Positions 13,787-26,620 of a stretch of DNA of 64,000 nucleotides are shown in pieces. Position 1 is the first letter of the stretch; each line of letters starts with the position of its first letter. Under the pieces are notes generated by a model. The model worked only from the letters and a program-made list of their open reading frames with translations, did not search any database and was not told the origin of the DNA. Both the position numbers and the translations under genes were made by a program. Source of the DNA: Lepeophtheirus salmonis (Eukaryota > Arthropoda > Copepoda > Siphonostomatoida > Caligidae). The stretch spans positions 27,966,002 through 28,030,001 of the forward strand of contig NC_052139.2 in NCBI RefSeq assembly GCF_016086655.4, written 5' to 3'.

Positions 13787-14949
13787 GTTAAAATAAATTT
13801 CTTGAAAGTTGCAGGATCAATTACTGAAATATAATACTATAATACTTAACTTTCCGTGTCCAAAATAATGTTTTTATGGGTATGTCTATGCACAAACATT
13901 TACCTACATTTTGAGATTCTTACAAACAGATTTCATTTTAAAATTTGGAAAATAATGCAATGATAGAAATTATAGGATATGTATTGCAAGTGAAGACTAA
14001 ATTCATCTTTAACTTTCTAACCTAGAAAGCTCAAGTGCTTAAAGTTTCATCCTTTGTAAACATTTAACTAACGCTGTAAAAATATGATAATGTAGGACAT
14101 TTGAGCGAAAAATGATATTCAACATATCGATATGAGATTGCATATGTTAAATTTAATATAAAATGATATTATAATAAATAATCATTCCTTTTAATCACTC
14201 AGCTTTACTAATTTACTATGAAAAAATTAAATGTTTCATGTTATATAAGCTCAGCTAATGAGTTTTGATAATATTTTTTCTTAATTAATTATTATTGTAC
14301 CGGGTTCATTACTACATTTTAATCTAAAGGAAGTCCATTGAGTTCAGTAATGGTAGTCATCAAAGATAGTTGAATATATTTAAAGGAAGGTTATTTGTGA
14401 ACTTAGCGGCCATTGGTGGATATAAAAGCCACCAATAGACAGAAGTAAATCAAGAAGTCATCGAAAAAGACTCATACAACAACGCTCCAAACGAAACTTT
14501 TAACGGGTCTGAGTCAAGAATAACCTTTCCTAAAGCCTCTTTGACTTCCTTCCCATCAGCCTTGACCACTTTTTGAAACGTTAAACCGGTCTATGGACTT
14601 ATATTTGACGACTTCAGACATGGATATACTCGGTTTGGCCTCAAAATAATGTTTGGCTGCTTTGAGGGTTAGTTTCCCTTGCCTACCAGGCCAACTGTAG
14701 ATTTTTAATAGAATCTTTTAAACAAATTTTGAGATGCTAAGAGTATTTTTGTATTTTTTTCACAATGTTCCAGAGAGCAATGTTGTAGATATATAATCGT
14801 TGGCTAAGAAAATATTGTTGTAGTCATCGCCATGTGTACATAGTACGAGAAGATGATTGAGGTCGCAGCGGTCTTCCGTGCGGTTATGTCGCAGAAGGCC
14901 ATCTGGGAGTAGACTTGGACCATGTGACAGAAGATTTACAATGTCTATA

Positions 14950-16218
14950 CAGGGTGTCCACGATAAATTTGAACTATCTTAAAATTCAACCTGCTCGATA
15001 AAAATGGAATTTGGAGTGTATTTGTTAATATGAAAAAGTTAGACATGATATTAAACAATAAATTTATTCAACCTGTCCTCCCTCAGCAGCCACCATCTTC
15101 TCCATCCTGTCGCTAAAGGATTTGCATGCCCTGATGACTTCTGCAGAATCGACAGCATTCCACTCCCTCGTAATGGAGCCATTCAGGGCCGCAATGCTCT
15201 TGTGGCTGACCTTGCACACCCCCTCTCCAACTTCCCCTACCAGTACTAATCACACGGATTGAGGTCGGGTGAGTTGGAGGGCCAGGTGTTGCGATCCCAG
15301 AAAGTGATGTCGTGGGAGTTAAAGAGGTCCTCATGGCGATGTGTGCGGCCGCTGAGTCTTGTTGGAATATGAACTCCCTCCCAGCGGCCGTATCCTTCAT
15401 CCAGGGGATGACAAACTCCTCCATGACTTCGCTGTACCTTATCGCAATAACCCTTTCCTTGGCATTGAAGAAGAAAGGAGGCATCACCTCACCGGTGCTG
15501 CAGATGACACCCCAGGTCATCACGGAGACCGGGAATTTTGTGGTGAAGACTGCAGGGACCTCTTCTCTCTCCTTGGCAAACCCCCTGTCATTCTGGACGT
15601 TGTAGGTTCTGTCGACAATCCAGTTCTTCTCATCGGAGAAGAAGATGATTCTTCCTCCATGGCTGTTCAGGTCAATAAGGAGACACTTACCGTTGGTGAG
15701 CCTGGTGGCGTTCATGGATGCCGTGAGGATGTTTTCTTTGGCCATTCGGTATGACCGTGTACCTGAGGTCCTCATTCACAGCCTTGGAGATCCGCTGCTT
15801 GCTCACTTCACGGTTCTTGGCCAACCTGGACAAGGAAGTCCCCGGCGAAGCCTTGATGGACTTCCGGAGGCCTTCAAGGAAGCGGAGAGTGCAGATTTGG
15901 TCACTTTTCATGTTGTAGGCCTTGCGGCAGACCTTCCCCTCAACCTCCCAGGCATTGAAGATCCGGTACACTGTGTTCTTGGGGTAGTTAAGAAGCTTGT
16001 AGATAGCAGAGGGCTTGTGTCCCGCACAAGCCAATTCGAGGATGGCGTCTCTCCTTGCTTGTTCCATGATGACTATTGTTTGTTGTCAAAACAATTGTGG
16101 TGGAACTTATGGTATATTGTTCCCGCAACCTTTTATATTAGTATAATTTAACCCCGAATATCGACATTATGGATCTGGATGAAGTTTAAAGTAGTTCCAA
16201 TTTAATGTGGACACCCTG
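14950..16218 (-). mobile_element. Mariner element A1, complete ends, inserted in mariner C
   Basis: Second copy of family A, 1269 bp, inverted relative to A2. The ends read CAGGGTGTCCACGATAAATT at the left and the mirrored GTGGACACCCTG at the right, with TA at 14948-14949 and 16219-16220. It sits inside the coding part of an older mariner (family C); joining the flanks across one TA restores that frame. Confidence 0.93.
15064..16067 (-). pseudogene. Mariner A1 transposase pseudogene
   Basis: Starts at 16067 with MEQARRDAILELACAG, runs through the helix-turn-helix domains, SDEKNW and QQDSAAAHIA, and reaches a terminal TAA at 15064-15066 after a GGQVE C-terminus. Breaks: one extra base near 15756 (TACACGG here, TACAGG in A2) shifts the frame after the second helix-turn-helix; the D2 to D3 distance is again 92 nt; the same TAG follows DxYW, and a second TAG precedes it. 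A1 keeps about 17 bp near the C-terminus (SIAALNGSI) that A2 lost. Open frames on the opposite strand here are shadows. Confidence 0.9.
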
Positions 16219-18579
16219 TAGGCGATTGAAAGTCAGGGAGACTTCAAACACTCTTCAGGAAAAGGATGAAAGCCCTCTCTTTGTCAATTGCTTGAAGTAT
16301 GCCTTCAAGAAAAACCTGAGCTCTTCAATTGCTGACATATCCACAAACAAGTCCTTTTCAGCCGTGTCCAGGGTTCTTTAAAGGAGAGGAGGAGATAGAG
16401 AGTCTGTGAGCTCATTTTGATCTTTTTTGATGATAAGATGGTATGTAGCAGGGGAGCTTTAGTGATGATTGTAGTCCTGGTTGCATCCAACAGGAAGGAC
16501 ATATCTCCAGTGTGCTTCCCTTTAGGATACTGGCTGAAGGCTGATGATTATGTTAAAATTCTGGGCGCTAAAATTTTCCAATAGATTAAATCCTTCGATG
16601 TGCTCAACGAGATGGAGTACTTACCCATACCGCAAAAAATCCCCAAGAGTGGTTCCACTGCACTCATGTCCACTGCAGATCCCAAACCGTAACCCTTTAC
16701 ACTATTTCATTGGGGTATTTTTATAGTCAAAGGCCTGCAGGAGACGTCACAATAGCACCTGCGTCCTAAAGACCTCCGCCAACAAAACCTGTGCCTTGCC
16801 ATGTACATCCAGAGGGTCTGCAGTTCACCATCACTTCAAAGGCTGGATATATTGACTGAAACATGTTTTTAGGATTTATATTAATAATTAATTGTTAATA
16901 ACTTTGTTTCCTAATTCACCCAGGATCTTGCCATGGACTTGTTTTGTTAAAATGGGCAAATAAAAACGGCTAGCCATCTCTTTAAGCACGATCCTTGAGG
17001 CCGGATCTATCTTCTGGGTGCTTGCAAACGTGGTGCATGGAATGGTGGTTGACTTCTAACTGCTTGATCGCTTTTGCTAATTAAATTAGCTGGAAGCTGC
17101 TGTGAGATGAAGGAAATAATTACAAGGCCCATTCCGTATCAGTCAAAGACATAAAAAAGAATTAGTTCCTAACAAATAATTAGGGCTACTTTCCAGTCTT
17201 CGTCTTTCATGAGCTCACACACACTCGTAGTTATCCCCTCAAGCTTGAAAGTATCATGCTAACTTCCATATAAAATAAAGAAGACTCAACAACGACAACA
17301 AAACTCGCACGCTAGTGCTAGGCTATAGCTATACACAGTTGCTTCTCCGTAGTTGTTTTTTTCTCTCGATAAAGTACTAATGGAGTTTTAAAAATTAAGC
17401 GCACACTCGTAAATGAAGCCTAAACAGACAGACATACAAAGAAACTTTGCTTGATTAATATTGATTAACGAGTCACACATTATAATATAAGAACTTTATG
17501 ATCTAATAATAATTTTCATCAGTGTAGTAAAAAATGACAGCATTAATATATCAAAGATACAAGGAATTATTACTTAACTATTGCATGATCTTCAATGTAA
17601 AAACTATTAATTTTGCATTCAAAATTATTAATCTCATTTTTATTATTAGGTTATAGTAGTTTTGAGATATATGATACACAGGGGTTGTCAGAAAATGTGG
17701 ACTATTAATATTATTTTTTTCTAGGTTGGAGAAGATGATTAAGGAAGAATCGGTGAATCACCTCGTCAACGACTTCTCTGTTGCGTATAAAAACATCAGG
17801 AGGCCCTGATGGACGATTTGGGATTCTCTTCATACTCGAGAATTATTGAAAATTTATAAAAAATATCAAACTGTTTCTAATACAACCTCTTACGTCCACG
17901 TTTTGCTGCCCTATCTGGACGTCGGTGGCCATAAGTTTTAAACTTTTTCATCTATAAAATGATGAGTTGATCGGACTATAAAGTGTGAATAATAACTGTC
18001 ACCTTTAATTTAAAACATCTACATCCACTGAACCCAAACAATACCCCAAATGGTCAATAAAAATAGCCAGTCTATTTAACAGCATCCAAGAAGAGTTATA
18101 TTTATTTTTTATACAGCCCAGTTTTCCATATTTACGTCCATATACTGTCAAGGGTATCGCACTCTACCCATAAATGAATTGGAGCCTCGGGTGTATACTC
18201 ATACAATCTACATGATACATTTTCCACTATTCTCATCTTCTTTCGATGCTTTCTGAAGATGTATATCCCTTAAAGTTAATCTAAATATTATTTGTATCTT
18301 GTAACAATCAAATAAGTAAAAATTACAACGATGTCGATACTCAATTCTACTCTAAGTCAAACAAAGACTTGCACGTATAACTTTACACTTTGTCATTCAC
18401 GAACTGGGGGATTACTTTATACTATCGATTGGATTATTTTTGGCAATTAATAATTGAGCAAAACTTGGCGTACTGGACATTAATCGGACGATTGTATTAC
18501 TGCATTGAACTAAAGGTTCCACAACTTACTATTTACATGTTAACTCTTCATGAATAAAAATAATTATGACAACAGCTTT

Positions 18580-18602
18580 AAAAAAAAAAAAAAAAAAAAA
18601 AA
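18580..18602 (+). repeat. 23-bp poly(A) tract
   Basis: Uninterrupted A run in otherwise unassigned sequence. Confidence 0.95.
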
Positions 18603-19630
18603 GGCTGTAATTTCTAAAAGAGCACAATCTTCCATTTTCCTAAAAGAACCCATATTGATTGTTCCGTCTTGGAAAGTCGTCACCGCTATCACCTACTCTT
18701 CAACAACCAAGTTACTTACTAACCTAGTCTTTCGCAATCTAAAGTATTTATGTACACACGTATAACTTTGTAATAAGACGTCATAAATATGTGGAAAACG
18801 TAGTTTATCCACATATTTGAGAACGTCAAAGAGAAGGAGAGAAAATTTTACTATGCAACAATTTACTAAATTTGAGCAATATATTATAAATTTGTATTTT
18901 ATATCTGTCAAAAAAGATATCATCATTTTCTTATTTTTGTAAGAAAAAACAAAAGGCAGGAAGTGCTCCACCCCATGTGCAAGCTTTATATAATTTTTAA
19001 TATAGGGGTATAACTTTTGTAGAGAGGCAATTAGAAAAGAAAAAATAATTGGTTTATGCGTCTGCTCTTTTTTCAATTATTCAATAGATCATGGTGGTTT
19101 TTTATGTGTGTCTTTGACGTCAAATTCTCGCCTATGTTTGGTGTATAAATTGTATTAAAAATCCAAAATGAAATAAATATATATGAATTTAGATATAATT
19201 ATTCCGTAGTTATATTCTCAAAACCATGTCAGGAGGATAGTCTATGACGTCACTATTGCTAGAATTCTCTATTTAATGTATCGTACCGACTGCTCTCTCT
19301 CTCTGTCTCTGCAATAATGATAATTTAAACATAAAACGTTCATCTCTCTAGTGCAGTAAATAATCTTATCACGTTCAAACAATTACATAAATGAAAGTTT
19401 TTTTAGTACACAATGTTATGTTTCTACAACCCCCTAGTGGTGTAATCTTATCGCACTTATACAATGCGAGACACACATTAATATAGCCATCTATTAGAAA
19501 AATATTTAATCTATTTTTACTACACCTGATTTATTAAGGTAGAATATCCTTGATACAAAATGGATTATCACATAATATAATTAGGTTAAGGAGTTAAAGG
19601 AGGCTGTAACAATGAAAGTATATATTAAGG

Positions 19631-19660
19631 GGTCAGTTGCAACACTTGTAGCAACTGACC
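19631..19660. other. Perfect 10-bp inverted repeat (hairpin)
   Basis: GGTCAGTTGC at 19631-19640 and GCAACTGACC at 19651-19660 with a 10-bp loop. No poly(T) follows and no gene is adjacent, so a function cannot be assigned. Confidence 0.85.
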
Positions 19661-19899
19661 TCGTGTTCTTTATCCTTCTTTATGCTTAACACACAGTTAA
19701 AATATTGGAACTGTTCCTGATAACCGGGACAGTGTTAAACCAAAGCCAATTGTACATATAGAACGCAAAATACACACAATATTAAATACGTCTAAATAAA
19801 CAATAATAGATTGATTTTTACCAAATTAAGGGTAAATCTTATTCAGTGGGTGACATTTTTTGACTTTCAACTTTTAAAGGTTAAAATTTAAGACCAAAG

Positions 19900-20400
19900 T
19901 TTCTGTTAGTACATTTATTTACAAAGTCATTTACAAATAGTGCTTCGCACAACACGTCTTCAATATGTGGGCCTCACCTCTAATAATTTTCTCAATACGA
20001 GGCCTAAATCCATCGCAGTCTTTGACTATGTAGCCAGAATCGATCTACGTCCATTCCTTAATGGAAGCCTCTACAGACTGGAAGCTCCTGTGATGAGTAG
20101 CACCCACCTCTCTTTCAGATGTGCATAGATAGATTAATTCAATAGGTTTTGCATCTGCAGATGAAGGCAGCCACACGCTTAAGGTCTCCAGAGTCCAGAA
20201 AGTTGTATCTGAGGAAGGCCTGTGTCTCAGCAGCACAATGACACGGAGCTCTTGAGTGAAAACAAAGTTGTCCCCAAAATTCGATCTGGATTGAGCCACT
20301 CCTTCCTATCCACAAAAACGGGAGGGGGAGACTCCATTGCCCAAGACCATGCTTCCCGCTGGTTTTTTGTTCTGATGACATTCTCACTGAATGTGAGATA
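19900..20400 (-). mobile_element. Mariner D1 transposase remnant
   Basis: Minus-strand fragments: GDNFVFTQ (the Gln before the second catalytic Asp position), then frames yielding SVWLPSSADAKPIELIYLCT, HHRSFQSVEASIKEWT and further C-terminal pieces. The third catalytic position reads SADAKP instead of SPDxNP. Frames are broken several times. Same lineage as D2 and D3. Confidence 0.62.
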
Positions 20401-20654
20401 TTGTATGGATGTTCGGTTATGATGTAGGGGCTGTTACTATTAGTAAGATGATAAGTTTGAGATATTACAATCTTAGTAAAAAGTGCTTTAATTTTCTTCT
20501 CATTTTTCTTTATGATTTTTTTTCATTTTTAAGCTTTATTTCAATCATATTTATCTGAAAATACTTGTGAGAGTGAGTTTATTCGATATATAATGTTGAT
20601 CAGTGATCACAATACAACGTTGATTATATCTTAACAACGAATTAATTTCATTTT

Positions 20655-21240
20655 TCCAAGAGTAAAATTTAAACAAGAGGTTTTGTGAGGATTTATTTCA
20701 GAAAAATCATCAAAAAATAGTCTTTGGCACAACTTTATATTAAACATTTGAGCCCTCACATCTAATTATTGCCTAAATACGAGGCCTACATCTCTTGCAG
20801 ACCTTTACAATGTAGTCAAATTAGAGCTTATTCTACTCCTTCTTGAAGTAAACCACTAGGGACTGGACCTTCCTGTGAGAAATAGCATACGCCTACTCCT
20901 CCAGACGCACCTACATAGAGTAGTCCAAGGGTTTAGCATCTGAAAAGGAGAGCGGCCAAATATTGAGATCCCAAAAGTCCGTATAGTTATCCTTCAGGAA
21001 GACCTGGGTCTTAGTAGCGCGATGACATGGACCCCGTCTTGGGTGAAAACAAAGTTGTCCCTGAACTTTTCTCTTGACCAAAAGTAGCACTTTCTTATTT
21101 AGAAGTTTGATGTAAGCCCCTGCATTGAGCGGCACCTTCCTCTCGTAAACTGTCCTCTTTGCTCTGTTCAGACGTACGATGTCTTGTTGTCCTCCTCTGG
21201 GATCTGCCACCAATGTCATTTGGGATTGAAAATAATAAAA
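20655..21240 (-). mobile_element. Mariner D2 transposase remnant
   Basis: The minus-strand open frame includes RTVYERKVPLNAGAYIKLLN, VQGQLCFHPRRGPCHRATKT at the second catalytic block (the Asp is lost), FLKDNYTDFWDLNIWPLSFS and DAKPLDYSM at the third block. It continues, with stops, to a C-terminus near 20790. The outer end near 20655 (AAACAAGAGGTTTTGT) is also seen at D3. Confidence 0.7.
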
Positions 21241-21284
21241 GATGTACGTCCAGATAAGATCAGCCCTGTACAACGCGAAATACA

Positions 21285-22426
21285 AATTATTAAAGACATC
21301 TATTGGAAAATAATGGATTTTTTATTACTACATATATTATTTATTTGATATATCTTCAACTTAAGTATTTTTCTCCCAACATTCAACTTCTTATTACTAT
21401 GCTAATTATTAATATTATTTAAGGAGTATACATATGCGTATATGACAAGTTGATATTTTGACTTTCTCTCATATTTAAGGGTAATGTTATTACATAGAAA
21501 ATGACGTGTACCCATATACATTTAAAAGCACTGATGAAGATGATGTAAAAAAAAAAATTTATAAAGATTATAACATACATAATTTATCTTCTTTAACTTC
21601 TTCTTCCCCCCCTCCCCAACCCAGAAACACACTCCATCCGTCTCTTATACTACTTGTAGGTGGTGCATGGATATTAAGAATACAAATATTAATTCAATTC
21701 ACTTACAAATTTATTAGATACGATATATCCTTAAGATTGATGTATCTCTTCAAAACTCGTAACTACTCAAACTACAAGGGATGAGTTTCGAACTTTTTTT
21801 TCGAACTGAGTTATTGAGCTTATGAATTCGGATAGAACTAGTGTTTACTGGAGACAAGTCACTCCCTGAAAATAAAAGATCCTTTAGGACCATTTTTATT
21901 ATTATGGACCAAAACCTAATTCGTTTTGGAAACATCTCAAACAAAAATCTGTTCATGGAACGACCTAGCTCAGTTGTAGTATTGGAGATAATATTCTTTT
22001 AATTTCGATGTGGGTAGACTTGGTCGTTTCTAAAGGACTCAAGGGAAATGGTTGGACAGATAAAAACATTATGAACCAAGACATAAATATAGGAGGAAGA
22101 TATATAGAAGCGAAGAAATGCTTTTCTTAACTCTTCAACTATTTCAACCATGTTTGGAGCCGGCAGGGTTTGTGACGTCATCTGAATTTTGACATTGGGC
22201 ATTACGGAGATATCTATAATTTTGTCTCATCATGTACTTTATGAATTATAATTGTTGTGCACCTCCTTCATTCCCCCGAATACCAGATCTCCAGAAACTT
22301 TGGAATCTTATTCAAAGTTTCAACATCTGGCAACAAAGATAGGATGGTTGGGGCCCAATTATCCTGGGTTATGGGTAGTATAACTGAGCAATCATCATCA
22401 TAGAATGTCTAGGATGAAGAGAGTAA
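21285..22426. other. No gene seen
   Basis: AT-rich DNA with a TGACGTCA at 22173-22180. No domain in any short ORF. Confidence 0.5.
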
Positions 22427-22576
22427 TTGTTTTATGTGTCGTTGAGGACTCAATTTTTCGAATGCAGAGAGATGTTTGTCACTCTCGTCGGTAGTCAAAT
22501 ATTTTTATGTGTCGTTGAGGACTCAATTCTTCTGATGCGGAGAGATGTTTGTCACTCTCGTCGGTAGTCAAATATT
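22427..22576 (+). repeat. 73-bp direct tandem duplication
   Basis: TTTATGTGTCGTTGAGGACT starts at 22431 and again at 22504; GTAGTCAAAT recurs at 22491 and 22564. The two 73-bp copies differ at only a few bases (for example TTTTTCGAATGCA and TTCTTCTGATGCG), so the duplication is fairly recent. Confidence 0.85.
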
Positions 22577-23741
22577 TATGTGACTACATCTCTACTCTCC
22601 TGGAGACCCTCTGCGTCTCTAACCTCTTTCTGTCTTAAACTCTCCCTCTAATGACACCGAGTGAACACCTCTTTTCACACGACATAATGACTTCACTCAG
22701 AGAGGTGGACTCCTAGTTCGTTATCCTCGGATGTAGTCGCTATCAGGTTATGTAGGACGGCTCAAATTTTGTTCACTTTATCTCTCTTCTCCGAGAATGA
22801 ATGGAGTCCTTCATCATCTAATGAGGTCACCGTCATGCTATGAAGAACGGATGGAATCATTTCAATCTCCCCCGGGGAAGCTGACATCTTGTGGTAGAGG
22901 ATCTATTTATTTATTGCTTATAAATCTTTTGCTGCCAAAGGTGATATGGGGGCTGATGACATGTTCTTCCTTTGTTGCTCTAGATCCTTTTTTATGAAGA
23001 ATTCAAACATAAATATTCTTTGGATTGTACTGTCAGTATTATAAAATAATAAATTTAAACTCCTCGCTATGAAGAAATACAAAATATTTTATTCTTATAT
23101 AAATGAATTTTACTTATTGATTAACTAATAGTATGATTTTTTGTTTTGTTACAATAATGATATATTTAAATATTATGAGACAATTTCTTTAACCTTCTAC
23201 TAATTTCTTTGTTTTTTTAAACATTGAAAGTAACATTTGGTATTTTGAATATAATAAATGTTCTTGAAATTATGAATGTTTTTTTTTTCTTAACTGTTGG
23301 GGGAATCTGGAGCAGAAATTTATAGAATAAAGACAATTTATTCAATAACTCACAGTTGATGCGATATTTCGAACCCATGAAAGATTTCAAATATTTTCTC
23401 AAATTTTTATTTGACTAAAAATATTTTTTTGCTTCTGTTTGTCCACCTCTGGATATGGCTGCTATCCAAGGTGGAATGTCTACGCCACAGAAAAAAGCAA
23501 ATTGCCACAGTAGATTTCTTTTGTAAGTATTCATTAAAAAAATATATATAAATACTTTGAATTTTTTTTAAATATAGACTTATTAAGAATATTAAAGAAC
23601 AGTCTATCTATTCAACCCTTCCACTTGTCCTGAGTTTGAGGGATGTAAAAGAAGATCATTCTCATCATTCTGCTTCAACATTGAATAACTGATTCGAAAA
23701 AATACAGAAAAAAAATGGATTAAAACTAATAAAATGAAACA

Positions 23742-24356
23742 ATTGAAATTCAACCAATTTATTCTAATAAATTTAATTGTGCCGGAGATCTCTTAATCAT
23801 AATGTAGTCACCCTTAGCGGCAATGTTGGCTTCCAGGCGATGGTAGAAGGTCTGGCATCCGCTACGAATGTAGTTTTATGTCATGGCTTTCCAGTTCTGG
23901 TTGACCTGAAGCTTGATGGACTCGGTGATTCAAAAGAGTCTTTCAACAAAGGACATGGGCTTCTTTCATTGCCGGTGTCAAAAGTAGCCTCTCCCCCCTC
24001 ACTAGATTTCATGCATGGACTTGAGGGGATTGGCCTGGGCCGTATTCTTTAACTTCTCCGAGTCAAGCTTGGCTTTTTGACTGAGTAATTATCCTTGTCT
24101 AACGTTTTGGACTTGCTGAATGTGTCAACCGTGGTCCATGAGCAGCCACTCTCCTTAGAGTGTACGAAAGAAAATTTGTCGATCACGTCCAAGTGTCATT
24201 TTCTCAACTTGTACGTAAGCTAGAAAGCTTAGGTTTATTTTGTTTTGACAATAATTATTTATCTTTTAATAGATCGAAATATGAAATAATTTCAATCACT
24301 CAAACTTTATTAATTTTTGAATTAGTTACTCAAATATAACAAGTGCTCAATGTGTA
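23742..24356 (-). mobile_element. Mariner B6 remnant
   Basis: Minus-strand family B copy. The C-terminus near 23860-23790 reads YIRSGCQTFYHRLEANIAAK, the usual ending of this lineage. The N-terminal part and leader lie towards 24340. The catalytic core is missing. It abuts a separate repeat fragment shared with 47.1 kb. Confidence 0.72.
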
Positions 24357-24430
24357 GGACTCCGTGAGACGTTCGTTTGCAAGATTAGGAGGAATTTTGA
24401 GGTCTCTATAGGTGATTTTGAGACAAAACC
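24357..24430 (+). repeat. Repeat fragment L, copy 1
   Basis: GACTCCGTGAGACGTTCGTT and AGATTAGGAGGAATTTTGAG match 47109-47165. In copy 2 this lies inside an ORF reading DNINIDWDSVKHSLA, which looks like a transposase C-terminus. It directly abuts mariner B6. Confidence 0.45.
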
Positions 24431-25379
24431 ATGTGGGATCAGTCACAATTGACTCCAAAACAATTGCGACGACTTAATCTGGTAACACTTTTGGCTTCCA
24501 AACTCGTTTCATTTTATTTTATTTGTGTTGTGTGCGATCGAATGACATACCAACTGGACCCCATGTGACACCAAAGACGAATTTATCCATCAGAGCAAGA
24601 AGGAACTCCAGGATTTGCTAAAGGTAATTGCGGCTGGAGGTTATTCTATTGGATATAAATATATCAGAATCCATAAAGCTTTCAGAATTTAATTAGATTT
24701 TTTAAAATTTGATAACTGGTTGGAGGGAAAATTGCGCTTGAAAAGAAAAGAAAAATCATTTATTCGGTACAGATAGCGTGCACACCCTAGTGGCTTTAAT
24801 TATTTGTAGGTCAATCTTTAATTCTGCTCCGAATAAAAAAGGCTCATAACTCCCAAAGTACCTTCCGTCTTTCATGAGCAATCGCTCCAATTATTACTTT
24901 ATAGTTCGATGTTTCCTTTTCAAGAGCTTAATGATAATAATGGATTTTGTAAATAAAAATCCCTTTCAAATTGCAAGTACACAAGGCTTTCACAGATTCT
25001 AGGTCATATTTAATACAAATATAGAAATGTGAAGACAATGACGACCTTTTCACGTATGAACAAAACAAAATAATTTTTTTCGCTTTTTTAAACACTAAGC
25101 TGTATTTTTTCTCTACAAAAATCTCATCAAATCCCAATCCTATAGTATGTTGGATGGTAAGCTACATATGGAAGATTCCCTCTCAATAACGGGTAGTAGT
25201 TGTATTCAGTGGATTCTTGCAATCATTTTAATTTTTGCCAACTCTCTGCCTTCTCTTGTATACAAATTTATGTAGCATGTGTTCCAGGGAATTAGAGCAC
25301 TTTTCAATCATAATTTCAAGAACATATATTTATAAAAAAATTAGGTAGAGGTATAACTTCATTTTTTTCCAATTATCTT

Positions 25380-26620
25380 TACATTACCTTGAGAACAATT
25401 ACCACCTTAGCGGCAAAAATGACCTTCAGGTGGTGTCTAACTTCTGGCTGTTAGAGATAGTTTCTTGCTACTGTTCTGTCAGTTCTCATAAACGGATACC
25501 TTCAGGGTGGTAATATTCAAAAGGCAGATGGAGCAAGATTCACGAATCCACGTATGGACAGAGCGTAGAGTGAACTGGGTTCAAGTCAGAGATGCATATT
25601 GACTTAGAACCACAGTTAAACGTACTGTACATACCGGTTTTGTGTCTGAGAGTTTCTTTCTAATTTTCAGAGCTGTCAAACATCTACCTGGTAGACTGTG
25701 TTGTTATAAATCTTGAGCTGGTCAGAAATATCTGTGAGAGTTATTTCCACCCGGAGAAGTGGTAGAGGATGTAGGCACATGAATGTACGTGTGCCCATTA
25801 CGGAAAGTCAAGATGGTTAAAGTCGGGCTATAGATGAGTCACATCGACTTGAAGTCAGAAGTATTATAAGTGCCGATTTCGCACCTGAGAGCTTCATCTT
25901 CATTCTCAATACTGGTATACCAGATCTTTGCGAGATCCTTGGAGACCTTGTACTGGTCAAAATCTCTGTAAGTTTTATTCTCCACCGGATAAGTGGAGGG
26001 TGGAAAAGGTCTTAAACACTGCGTACAGCCAGAACATCCTTGGAGACCTTATCCTGTGGGGAATCAATATCACAGAGATTTTGACCAGTACAATCTCCAT
26101 CTCCTGGCACACACAGAGTTTAATACCTTTTCCACCTTTCACTTATCCTGTGGGGAACAAATATCACAGAGATTTTGACCAGTACAAGTGAAGGGTGGAA
26201 AAGGTCTTAAACTCTGCGTACAGCCAGAACGTAAGGTCAATGTTGTAGAAGTACCACCTCAAATATGGACATAATTCCAGTCTTTTGCTGTTTTCAAAGA
26301 CAAGCTTCTGTGCGGTGCATGCACATGCACCTCATGCCTCATGCACTCATGCACAGCCTCATGCACAGGAATGCCGTCCAGCTTGTTAGAAATCCTTCTG
26401 GTAGTTATTCACCGCCAGAAAAGATGCGGATGTTGCTTATCTCTTCGTGCGGCCAGATCGCACAGTCAATCAGACTCAAGTCAGGGGTATAGGAAGGACC
26501 ATATTAACTTGGCCCAGGAGTTCAATCCTTTGCTGTTTACACATAGGAACGTTGGTGTGGCGTTTGTCGTATGGGCAGGAGCGGATTCCAGCTGGAAACT
26601 AACTTTATAGTCACTAAATT
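25380..26620 (-). mobile_element. Mariner E remnant with internal repeat expansion
   Basis: Minus strand near 26610-26420 reads QLESAPAHTTNATPTFLCVN and, with a stop, the WPHVEREISN-like part that follows the third catalytic Asp. A C-terminal piece (PEVRHHLKVIFAAK) appears near 25440-25400, about 1 kb further than expected. Between them is a cluster of direct and inverted repeats (25740-26230). Confidence 0.55.
25740..26232. repeat. Cluster of direct and inverted repeats inside mariner E
   Basis: A 46-bp segment is directly repeated at 26048-26093 and 26142-26187 (CTTATCCTGTGGGGAA...). A ~41-bp segment repeats at 25995-26035 and 26190-26230 (GGTGGAAAAGGTCTTAAAC...). TTGTACTGGTCAAAATCTCT at 25949 is the reverse complement of parts at 26073 and 26167. 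CCTTTTCCACC at 26127 inverts the 41-bp segment. Confidence 0.75.

Larger units (their letters stand above)
14830..16880 (+). mobile_element. Old mariner C remnant, interrupted by A1
   Basis: Decayed Tc1/mariner transposase in two pieces, 14850-14949 and 16219-16870, separated by A1. Left piece: EKMIEVAAVFRAVMSQKAI. Joined across the TA it continues IYNVYRRLKVRETS, then CLKYAFKKNLSSSIADIST, which resembles a paired helix-turn-helix N-terminus. Further on are FLLDATRTT, YWLKADDYVKILGAKIF and a C-terminal part with SKACRRRHNSTCVLKTS, typical of mariner transposases. Many stops and frameshifts are present. Ends were not identified. Confidence 0.7.
16880..19899. other. No gene seen
   Basis: AT-rich sequence with TGACGTCA at 19115-19122 and 19245-19252, and a CT microsatellite near 19294. 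A stretch at 19230-19300 resembles 10130-10195 (shared GTACCGACTGCT). The ORF at 18693-19076 on the minus strand is Phe/Ile/Lys-rich, as expected of AT-rich noise. Confidence 0.5.

Noticed and set aside
15312..16151. Plus-strand ORFs of 97, 131 and 168 codons
   Set aside because: They lie opposite the mariner A1 transposase and are shadows of its GC-rich coding DNA.
18693..19076. 127-codon minus-strand ORF
   Set aside because: Composition (Lys, Ile, Phe, Tyr, Leu) is that expected from AT-rich noise; no domain.
22427..22576. CRISPR-like repeat
   Set aside because: Only two abutting copies with no spacers, and the window is eukaryotic.
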